From contig SKJO01000517.1 of the NCBI GenBank assembly GCA_007121975.1, positions 1-5,609 on the forward strand: a stretch of DNA of 5,609 nucleotides, given 5' to 3'. Both the position numbers and the translations under genes were made by a program. Below, piece after piece: positions 1 through 5,609 of this stretch. The stretch comes from Nitriliruptoraceae bacterium (GTDB taxonomy: Bacteria; Actinomycetota; Nitriliruptoria; Nitriliruptorales; Nitriliruptoraceae). Numbering within the stretch: position 1 is the first letter of the stretch; every line of letters starts with the position of its first letter. Below the pieces are notes generated by a model. That model ran no database searches. It saw only the letters and a list, made by a program, of their open reading frames with translations, and was not told the origin of the DNA.

Positions 1-846
1 CGAGCTGTCGCAGGCCCAGGCCGACGCGGCCGCCACGGCGGCGGCCGCCGAGCAGGCACAGCTCGCCGCGATCGAGGCCCAGCGCGAGCAGGCCGAGCAG
101 GCCCTGGACGCGATCCGCGACCAGCTCGACGATCTCACGCTGCTCGCACCGGTGGCCGGGGTGGTGGAGCTGGTCCGCGACGAGGCCGGCGCGCCCGCGG
201 GTCTGCCGGGCGGGGTACCCGACCTCGGGTCGCTCGGCGACGTCGGTGGGCTCGGGGGGATCGGGGAGCTGCTCGGGGGCGCCGGTGCCGGCGGCAGCGG
301 CGTGAGCGCCAGCGGACCGGTGGCGGTGGGCAGTGAGGTCGGGCCCGGCCAGGCACTGCTGCGCATCTACGACCTGTCGCGGTTCACCGCCGAGCTCGAC
401 GTCGACGAGCTCGACATCGTCGAGGTCGAGGTCGGCCAGCCGGTGCTGGTGCTGGTCGATGCCTTCCCCGGCGTCGAGCTCGACGGGGTCATCGACCGGG
501 TCGCGATCGCTCCGGACCGCAGTCCCACCGGGGGGGCGACCTATCCGGTCAGCGTGCGCCTGACCGAGGTGCCCGACGAGGTGGGGCTGCGGGTCGGGCT
601 GACCGCCGCCGCGGAGGTCGAGGTGCGCCGCGTCGAGGCTGAGCTGGTCGTGCCGACCTCGGCGCTGCTGCGTCGCGGCGGCCAGGAGGTGGTGTTCGCG
701 GTGCGCGAGGGCCGGGCGGTCGAGGTCCCCGTGGAGGTGCTGGCCATCGGTGACGACACCGCCGCGCTCGACGGCGACCTCGAGCCCGGCGAGCGGGTGG
801 TCACCATCGGCGTGGAGCTCGTCGAGGACGGCGACGAGGTCCCCGG

Positions 847-850
<4 letters not shown>
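1..850 (+). CDS. HlyD/MacA-type efflux membrane-fusion (periplasmic adaptor) protein, 5'-truncated
   Basis: This is the C-terminal 282 residues of an adaptor protein that links an ABC exporter to the cell envelope. The gene starts left of the window, and the first whole codon is at base 2. Residues 1-44 (window numbering) are Ala/Gln/Glu-rich with heptad-like spacing, the end of the coiled-coil hairpin. Residues 45-58 (LLAPVAGVVELV) are the first lipoyl half-motif, and 107-124 (VAVGSEVGPGQALLRIYD) the second. Residues 127-210 form the beta-barrel (ELDVDELDIVEVEVGQPV, then YPVSVRL). From 211 (ELVVPTSALL) onward is the membrane-proximal domain. A Gly/Ala-rich stretch of about 45 residues (62-106) splits the lipoyl halves, where many homologues have a short turn. 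The protein is strongly acidic. The stop overlaps the ATPase start (ATGA at 847), so the two are coupled. The family call is firm. The substrate is unknown, and the missing 5' part prevents checking the signal or membrane anchor. Confidence 0.88.
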
Positions 851-1559
<709 letters not shown>

Positions 1560-1563
<4 letters not shown>

Positions 1564-2756
1564 GCGCCCGCGAGGCCTTCCGGGTCGCGATGCAGGCGCT
1601 GATCGCCAACCGGCTGCGCTCGGCGCTGACCACGCTGGGCGTGCTCATCGGGGTGATGTCGGTGGTGCTGCTCGTGGCCATCGGCCAGGGCGCCCGCTCG
1701 GAGATCACCGGCGCGATCGAGGGGCTCGGCTCCAACCTGCTGTTCGTGCTCCCCGGCGACGGCGACTTCGGCGGCGGACCGCGTCGATCGAGCTTCGTGC
1801 TCGACGACGTCGAGCGCATCGACCGCGAGCTGCTCGGTGGCGGCACCCGGGTGGCGGGCTACACGATCGGCTCCGAGGTGCTGCAGGCCGAGGGTGAGCG
1901 GCTCACCGCCACCGTGCTGGCCGTGACCGCGGGCTACCCGGCCGTGCTCAGCCGGGAGCTGGCCCGGGGTCAGGGGCTGACCGAGTCGGACGTGGTCACC
2001 GCCCGGCGGGTCGCGGTGCTCGGGGCGACCACCGCCGAGACGCTGTTCCCCGGCCAGGACCCGATCGGCCGCACGATGGCGATCGGCGGGGTGCGCTACC
2101 GGGTGGTCGGGGTGCTCGCCCGGGTCGGCGGCGGGGGCAGTCCGTTCGGGCCGGACCAGGACCGCAACGTGCTGGTGCCGATCACCTCGGGGCAGCGGCT
2201 GTTCGGCACCGACCGGCTCGACGCGATCTTCGTGCGGGCCACCGCCACCCAGACCGTCGAGGCGGACCGGGCGGTGGTGCGCCGGGTGCTCGCGCAGCGG
2301 CTCGACGCCGAGGAGTTCAGCGTCATCAGCCAGGACGAGATCATCGGGGTGGTCGGCGACATCCTGCAGATCCTGACCCTGGTGCTCGCCGCGATCGCCG
2401 GCATCTCGTTGCTGGTCGGCGGAGTCGGGGTGTCCAACATCATGCTCGTGTCGGTCAGCGAGCGCACCCGGGAGATCGGCCTGCGCAAGGCGCTCGGGGC
2501 CCGGACCCGCGACATCACCCGCCAGTTCCTGCTCGAGGCGATCGTGCTCACCGGCATCGGCGGGGCGATCGGCCTGGCGCTGGGCATCGCCGGCGCGCAG
2601 CTGGTGGCGGCCCTGGCGCCGGTGCCCGCCGAGGTCACCGGGTGGTCGATCGCGCTGGCGCTGGGGGTGTCGGTCGCGGTCGGGTTGGTGTTCGGGGTGC
2701 TCCCGGCACGGAGGGCCGGACAGCTCGACCCCGTCGCAGCACTACGACGGGACTGA
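1560..2756 (+). CDS. MacB/FtsX-family ABC transporter permease
   Basis: This is a 398-aa integral membrane subunit. It has the four-helix MacB plan: N-terminal amphipathic stretch (REAFRVAMQALIANRLRS, 4-21), TM1 at about 24-43, and a large extracytoplasmic domain (MacB_PCD type) at about 44-265. TM2 follows at about 268-293, then the conserved cytoplasmic segment SERTREIGLRKALGA (300-314), TM3 at about 325-352 and TM4 at about 361-381. The protein closes with LPARRAGQLDPVAALRRD, a hallmark family C-terminus. The periplasmic part carries the usual ARGQGLTESD and GQDPIGRTM segments. The GTG at 1560 is chosen for the GTGA overlap with the ATPase stop and because it keeps the short pre-TM1 helix. 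Unlike Gram-negative MacB, the ATPase is a separate protein rather than an N-terminal fusion, the usual arrangement in Gram-positives. The subunit likely dimerises and uses ATP-driven conformational change on substrates at the outer membrane face. The substrate is unknown. Confidence 0.94.
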
Positions 2757-2766
2757 GCTCGAGGGC

Positions 2767-2772
2767 TACGCT
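2767..2772 (+). promoter_or_regulatory. Candidate -10 box (TACGCT) for the acuC-like gene
   Basis: TACGCT fits the actinobacterial TANNNT -10 pattern and lies 11 bases after the permease stop. Transcription would begin near 2779, leaving about 25 bases of leader with purine-rich GAGGAG (2778-2783) and GGAG (2792-2795). No good -35 match is visible 16-18 bases upstream. This is inferred from sequence alone, and read-through from the exporter operon is also possible. Confidence 0.4.
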
Positions 2773-2791
2773 CGGTCGAGGAGTCGGCAGT

Positions 2792-2795
2792 GGAG
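2792..2795 (+). promoter_or_regulatory. Shine-Dalgarno GGAG deciding the acuC start
   Basis: GGAG ends 8 bases before the ATG at 2804 but only 2 bases before the in-frame GTG at 2798. The spacing favours the ATG. The two choices differ by two residues only. Confidence 0.55.
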
Positions 2796-2803
2796 TCGTG
2801 AGC

Positions 2804-3985
2804 ATGGCCGGTGAAGGCACCGGGGCGGTCGGACGCGTCGCCCTGATCTGGGACGAAGCCGTAGCAAGCTACGACTTCGGCTCGGGCCATCCCCTGGCTC
2901 CGATCCGCGTCGAGTTGACCGTCGATCTCATCCGCCGTACCGGACTCGTGGGCAACGGGGTCGACGAGGTTCGTCCGCCCGAGTTCCACGAGGTCGACCT
3001 GCTGCGCCTGCACCGCGACGACTTCGTCGACACCGTGCGGCGGCTGTCCAACGACCCCACCGCGCGCGCCTCGTCGCGCTACGGGCTCGGTGCGGGGGAC
3101 ACCCCGGCCTTCCCGGGCATGCACCCGGCCTCCCTGCTGGTGTGCGGCGGCACCCGCGAGGCGGCCCGCCAGGTGTGGGAGGGCGAGGCCGACCACGCCT
3201 TCCACCCCTCCGGGGGGCTGCACCACGCGATGCCGGATCACGCGGCGGGCTTCTGCATCTACAACGACCCGGCGCTGGCGATCGACTGGCTGCTCGAGGC
3301 CGGCGCCGAGCGGGTCTGCTACGTGGACGTCGACGTGCACCACGGCGACGGCGTCGAGCTGATGTTCCGCGACGACCCGCGCGTGCTCACGATCTCGCTG
3401 CACGAGTCCGGCCGCTACCTGTTCCCCGGCACCGGGGACGTCACCGACATCGGCGGCGAGGGGGCGCTGGGCTCGGCGGCCAACCTGCCCTTCGCCCCCG
3501 GCACCTACGGGGAGCTGTGGCTCAGCAGCTTCGACGAGGTCGTCGACCCGCTGATCCGCGCCTTCGCACCCGAAATCCTCATCACCCAGCTCGGCTGCGA
3601 CACCCACGTCAACGATCCGCTGGCGCACCTCGCGCTCACCGTCGACGACATGGGCACGATCTACTCCCGTCTGCACCGCCTGGCCCACGAGGTCTGCGAC
3701 GGGCGCTGGGTGGCGACCGGCGGGGGTGGCTACCGGCTGGTCGAGGTCGTGCCGCGGGTCTGGACGATGGCGTTCGCGGAGATGACCGGGCGCACGCTGC
3801 CGGTCGAGACGCCGATGGGCTGGCAGGAACTGGTGGTGGCCCGCACCGGGGCGAACCCGCCACGCTCGTTCCACGAGGACCCGGTCACGCTCTCCCCGGC
3901 GATGCGTGAGCAGGCCCGCGAGGCCGCCCACTCCTCGGTCTCGGCGTTCCGCTCGCTGGTGCTCCCGCACCATGGCGTGCGATGA
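2804..3985 (+). CDS. acuC: AcuC-like zinc-dependent protein deacetylase (histone deacetylase superfamily)
   Basis: This 393-aa cytoplasmic enzyme removes acetyl groups from lysines without NAD. In Bacillus, AcuC (similar length) acts on acetyl-CoA synthetase and so controls acetate activation. The whole active site is visible: the D99 region (GDTPAFPG, equivalent of the loop Asp in HDACs), the paired histidines H140/H141 in GGLHHAMPDHAAGFCIYND, the DVDVHHGDG motif with probable zinc ligands D177 and H179, the third ligand D266 in LGCDTHVNDPLAHLALT, and catalytic Y310 in GGGGY. AMPDHAAGFC, CDTH..DPLAHL and GGGGYRLVEVVPRVWT are more like AcuC than like eukaryotic HDACs or acetylpolyamine amidohydrolases. 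The frame is open back to 2642, but that part overlaps the permease, is low complexity and lacks homology-like features. The ATG at 2804 with its GGAG is therefore preferred. The neighbours are not acetate genes, so the in vivo target is inferred from family only. Confidence 0.93.
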   Translation: MAGEGTGAVGRVALIWDEAVASYDFGSGHPLAPIRVELTVDLIRRTGLVGNGVDEVRPPEFHEVDLLRLHRDDFVDTVRRLSNDPTARASSRYGLGAGDTPAFPGMHPASLLVCGGTREAARQVWEGEADHAFHPSGGLHHAMPDHAAGFCIYNDPALAIDWLLEAGAERVCYVDVDVHHGDGVELMFRDDPRVLTISLHESGRYLFPGTGDVTDIGGEGALGSAANLPFAPGTYGELWLSSFDEVVDPLIRAFAPEILITQLGCDTHVNDPLAHLALTVDDMGTIYSRLHRLAHEVCDGRWVATGGGGYRLVEVVPRVWTMAFAEMTGRTLPVETPMGWQELVVARTGANPPRSFHEDPVTLSPAMREQAREAAHSSVSAFRSLVLPHHGVR

Positions 3986-4022
3986 CCGCCCGGCTCGGGT
4001 GGGGATGGCGCAGGCCGGGCGC

Positions 4023-4028
4023 TAGCGT
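4023..4028 (+). promoter_or_regulatory. Candidate -10 box (TAGCGT) of a leaderless promoter for the HTH gene
   Basis: TAGCGT matches TANNNT. Six bases (GGGGCC) separate it from the ATG at 4035, the distance at which actinobacterial RNA polymerase normally starts. The first transcribed base would therefore be the A of the start codon or lie next to it. GGGG at 4029-4032 is too close to the ATG (2 bases) to act as a normal ribosome-binding site, which supports the leaderless reading. The box lies within a short palindrome, CGCTAGCG (4020-4027). No clear -35 element is seen. Confidence 0.5.
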
Positions 4029-4034
4029 GGGGCC

Positions 4035-4244
4035 ATGAGCGAGCGCCTGCTGACCGCTGCCGAGGTCGCTGACCTGCTGCGCGTGTCGACCATGACCATC
4101 TACCGCCTGGTGCGCCGGGGCGAGCTGCCTGCCGTGCGGGTCGGGCGCAACTACCGGGTCCGGGAGGCCGACCTGACCCGCTACCTCGAGGATCAGGTGG
4201 TCGACCCTGCGGACCTCGAACTCGGTGAGGTCGACCAAGCCTGA
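4035..4244 (+). CDS. Small excisionase-family helix-turn-helix DNA-binding protein
   Basis: This 69-aa protein has the winged MerR-like/excisionase fold. The first helix is LTAAEVADLL (6-15) and the recognition helix VSTMTIYRLVRRGEL (17-31). The wing, PAVRVGRNYRVREADLTRYL, spans 32-51. The remaining tail (52-69) is acidic, with seven Asp/Glu and no basic residue. Such proteins are chromosomal regulators in actinobacteria (BldC is a well-studied relative by fold) as well as phage or ICE excisionases. No integrase or other mobile gene is nearby, and a galE2-like SDR follows, as in the mycobacterial Rv0500A-Rv0501 region (recalled). A housekeeping regulator is therefore more likely than an excisionase. 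The ATG at 4035 sits just behind a -10-like box, suggesting a leaderless mRNA. Targets are unknown. Control of the downstream genes or of itself is only inference. Confidence 0.9.
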   Translation: MSERLLTAAEVADLLRVSTMTIYRLVRRGELPAVRVGRNYRVREADLTRYLEDQVVDPADLELGEVDQA

Positions 4245-4285
4245 TCCGCGGCGTGGTTCACTGGACGCAGGACGCCGAGCGACGC

Positions 4286-4290
4286 AAGGA
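4286..4290 (+). promoter_or_regulatory. Shine-Dalgarno AAGGA deciding the GTG start of the SDR gene
   Basis: AAGGA ends 6 bases before the GTG at 4297, which is good spacing. The ATG at 4290 is in another frame. The GTG places the first beta strand (VRRVLIT) at residue 4, as expected for a Rossmann enzyme, so no longer N-terminus is needed. Confidence 0.6.
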
Positions 4291-4296
4291 TGAGGG

Positions 4297-5367
4297 GTGG
4301 CCGAGGTACGCCGTGTGCTGATCACCGGCATCGCGAGCCAGCTCGCGGGCCTGCTCGCCCGCGCTCTCGAGCAGCGGGACGAGGTCGGGGCGATCATCGG
4401 GGTCGACGTACGTGAGCCGACCCACGACCTGCGGCGCACCGAGTTCGTCCGTGCGGATGTGCGCAACCCGTTGGTGGCCCGGGTGCTCGAGACGGCGGGC
4501 ATCGACACCGTCGTGCACCTGAGCACCACCGCCACGCCGGGTGCGGCCGGCGGCCGGGCCCGGATGAAGGAGCTCAACGTCATCGGCGCGATGCAGCTGC
4601 TCGCCGCCTGCCAGCGGGCCACAGGCCTGCGCCGTTTCGTGCTGAAGTCCTCGACCGCGGTCTACGGCTCGTCGCACACCGACCCGGCGATGTGGGGGGA
4701 GGACGACACCCCACGCTCCGCACCCCGCCACGGCTTCTCCAAGGACACCAGCGAGATCGAGGGCTACGCGCGGGCCTTCGGTCGGCGCCGCCGCGACGTG
4801 GACCTGACCATCCTGCGCTTCGCCAATCTCGTCGGCGGGCGGATCGACAGCGCCTTCCACTCCCTGTTCACCCTGCCGGCCGCCCCCACGGTGCTCGGCT
4901 ACGACCCGCGACTGCAGTTCTGCCACGAGGAGGACGCGGTCGAGGTGCTGGTGCGCACCACCACCGGCGCGCACCCGGGGGTGTTCAACGTCGCCGGCGA
5001 CGGTGCGATGTACCTCTCGCAGGCGGCCCGTCTCGCCGGCCGGCTGCCGGTCGCGGTCCCGCTGCCGTTCGTGGCCGGGGTGGCGGGCCTGCTGCGGCGG
5101 ACCGGACGGGCGGACGTCGCCCCCGACCAACTGCGTTTCCTGCAGCACGGCCGGGTGGTGGACAACACCCGGCTCAAGCAGGCGTTTCCCGGGCTGCCCC
5201 GCTACACCACCCGTGAGGCCTTCGAGGACTTCCTGCGCCGTCGGCGCATCCACGGCATGGTCGACCGCGACGACGTCATCCGCCTCGAACGCGAGGTGTC
5301 GGACTTCCTCGCCCGCAAGGGCCAGGAACGCTTCCTGGCCAGCCGTCCCGGGAAGGAGGCACGGTGA
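4297..5367 (+). CDS. NAD-dependent epimerase/dehydratase-family protein (extended SDR), Rv0501/GalE2-like
   Basis: This is a 356-aa Rossmann-fold protein. It opens with strand VRRVLIT and helix ASQLAGLLARAL (4-24). D37 in IIGVDVRE ends the second strand and suggests NAD rather than NADP. Further extended-SDR landmarks are FVRADVRNP (50-58), TVVHLSTTA (71-79), KELNVIGAMQLLAACQ (91-106), VLKSSTAVYGSS (115-126) and TILRFANLVG (171-180). Segments such as LKELNV.GAMQL, VLKS...VYGSS and IEGY.RA.GRRR match my recollection of M. tuberculosis Rv0501 (named galE2). Two hallmarks are degraded: the TGxxGxxG loop reads TGIASQLA (G11 kept, S14 and A17 in place of Gly), and the YxxxK pair reads HGFSK (H145, K149). 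True UDP-sugar epimerase activity is therefore doubtful. The protein may be a divergent enzyme or a nucleotide-binding partner. It lies 52 bp after the HTH gene, probably co-transcribed, and overlaps the next gene by GTGA. Confidence 0.88.
   Translation: MAEVRRVLITGIASQLAGLLARALEQRDEVGAIIGVDVREPTHDLRRTEFVRADVRNPLVARVLETAGIDTVVHLSTTATPGAAGGRARMKELNVIGAMQLLAACQRATGLRRFVLKSSTAVYGSSHTDPAMWGEDDTPRSAPRHGFSKDTSEIEGYARAFGRRRRDVDLTILRFANLVGGRIDSAFHSLFTLPAAPTVLGYDPRLQFCHEEDAVEVLVRTTTGAHPGVFNVAGDGAMYLSQAARLAGRLPVAVPLPFVAGVAGLLRRTGRADVAPDQLRFLQHGRVVDNTRLKQAFPGLPRYTTREAFEDFLRRRRIHGMVDRDDVIRLEREVSDFLARKGQERFLASRPGKEAR
5353..5359 (+). promoter_or_regulatory. Strong Shine-Dalgarno AAGGAGG for the right-edge gene
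   Basis: AAGGAGG, the best ribosome-binding site in the window, ends 4 bases before the GTG at 5364. It lies inside the end of the SDR gene and fixes the start of the next gene, which would otherwise be hard to place. Confidence 0.7.
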
Positions 5368-5609
5368 GTGATTCCGCCGAGCGTCACGCCGAGGTGATCT
5401 CCTTCGCCGAACAGCGGGCCGCACGCACCGCCCGCAACCACAGCGCGGGCGCCGGGCGGCCGCGCTGCTCGGAGATCACCGCCGGTGGTCGGCCCTGCCG
5501 CAACTACGCCGTCGCCGACGGCCGCTGTCGGCTGCACGCCGCCCAGCACGGCGACGAGCCCCAGCCCGATCCTCGCGACGAGCACCCCTCGGCCGACCGC
5601 GGCAGCAGC
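5364..5609 (+). CDS. N-terminal part of a Cys/His-motif protein, possibly an Rv0502-like lysophospholipid acyltransferase; 3'-truncated
   Basis: The frame is open from the GTG at 5364 to the right edge, 82 residues with no stop. The start is supported by AAGGAGG and a GTGA overlap with the SDR stop. Three parts are seen. The leader contains AEVISFAEQRAAR (9-21). A Cys/His cluster follows: C35, C45, C55 and H58, spaced x9, x9, x2, in the pattern C..T.GGRPCRN....GRCRLH. The tail (61-82) is polar, with many Asp, Pro and His, and is probably disordered. The Cys/His pattern resembles small zinc-binding motifs seen in phage and actinobacterial proteins. By position, the mycobacterial counterpart is Rv0502, a PlsC-type acyltransferase. 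Its N-terminus, as I recall it, also has an A.VIP....RSR-like leader before the catalytic domain. The acyltransferase identity is inference from gene order and leader only, since no HX4D motif is inside the window. A stand-alone small zinc protein is the alternative. Confidence 0.65.
   Translation, partial: MSDSAERHAEVISFAEQRAARTARNHSAGAGRPRCSEITAGGRPCRNYAVADGRCRLHAAQHGDEPQPDPRDEHPSADRGSS

Noticed and set aside
392..484. Three copies of GAGCTCGAC in the adaptor gene
   Set aside because: They encode Glu-Leu-Asp in the acidic beta-barrel with the preferred codons. This is codon bias, not a DNA repeat element.
2758..2780. A CTCGA/TCGAG hairpin after the permease as a possible terminator
   Set aside because: The stem is only 5 bp, has no T-run and overlaps the candidate acuC -10 box. 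It is not a convincing terminator.
2642..2803. An N-terminal extension of acuC from an upstream GTG
   Set aside because: It would overlap the permease by over 100 bases in another frame and add low-complexity residues. The ATG at 2804 has GGAG at good spacing.
3142..3909. An alternative + frame of 255 codons inside acuC
   Set aside because: It is almost entirely Arg/Gly/Pro/Ala. The acuC frame has the complete active site.
2096..3973. A 625-codon open frame on the minus strand across the permease end and acuC
   Set aside because: It is antisense to two well-supported genes, and its translation is Arg/Ala/Gly/His-rich without domains. Long antisense frames are expected at this GC content.
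4035..4244. Reading the HTH protein as a prophage or ICE excisionase
   Set aside because: No integrase, attachment-site repeat or other mobile gene is present, and the context matches a recalled chromosomal actinobacterial locus.
4258..5424. A 388-codon minus-strand frame opposite the SDR
   Set aside because: It is the complement shadow of a gene with clear family motifs and has no recognisable domain of its own.

Overview
The window is a gene-dense, very GC-rich stretch with all genes on the + strand. GTG starts are frequent, and genes are joined by 4-base ATGA/GTGA overlaps. The gene content points to a member of the Actinomycetota: an actinobacterial-type AcuC, a short excisionase-fold regulator, and an atypical SDR that resembles, from memory, M. 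tuberculosis Rv0501 (galE2). I cannot fix the genus. A deep-branching actinobacterial lineage is possible but unproven.

Region 1 (1-2756) is a MacAB-type ABC export operon in the order membrane-fusion protein (C-terminal part only, cut by the left edge), ATPase, MacB/FtsX-type permease. Both junctions are 4-base stop/start overlaps, so the three subunits are probably translationally coupled and assemble into one envelope transporter. The substrate cannot be read from the sequence.

Region 2 (about 2757-3985) is a complete acuC-like gene for a zinc-dependent class I/II-type deacetylase with every catalytic residue present. It has its own candidate promoter in the 47-bp gap after the exporter. 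Its expected role is NAD-independent deacetylation of proteins such as acetyl-CoA synthetase, but no acs or acuA neighbour is visible here.

Region 3 (about 3986-5609) has a 69-aa helix-turn-helix gene whose candidate -10 box is placed so that its mRNA would start at or next to the ATG (leaderless). An NAD-dependent epimerase/dehydratase-like SDR follows. Overlapping its stop is the 5' part of a gene cut by the right edge. The order regulator, galE2-like SDR, next gene matches the mycobacterial Rv0500A, Rv0501, Rv0502 neighbourhood as I remember it. On that basis the truncated gene is probably an Rv0502-type lysophospholipid acyltransferase. Its visible 82 residues, however, carry a Cys/His cluster (C35, C45, C55, H58) resembling a small zinc-binding motif.

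I see no mobile element, CRISPR array, tRNA, rRNA or phage feature, and nothing I would call a new defence or metabolic system. The points most worth a second look are the Cys/His motif in the right-edge gene, the degraded glycine and Tyr motifs of the SDR, the apparent leaderless regulator promoter, and the absence of a tiny ribosomal-protein-like gene expected between regulator and SDR.
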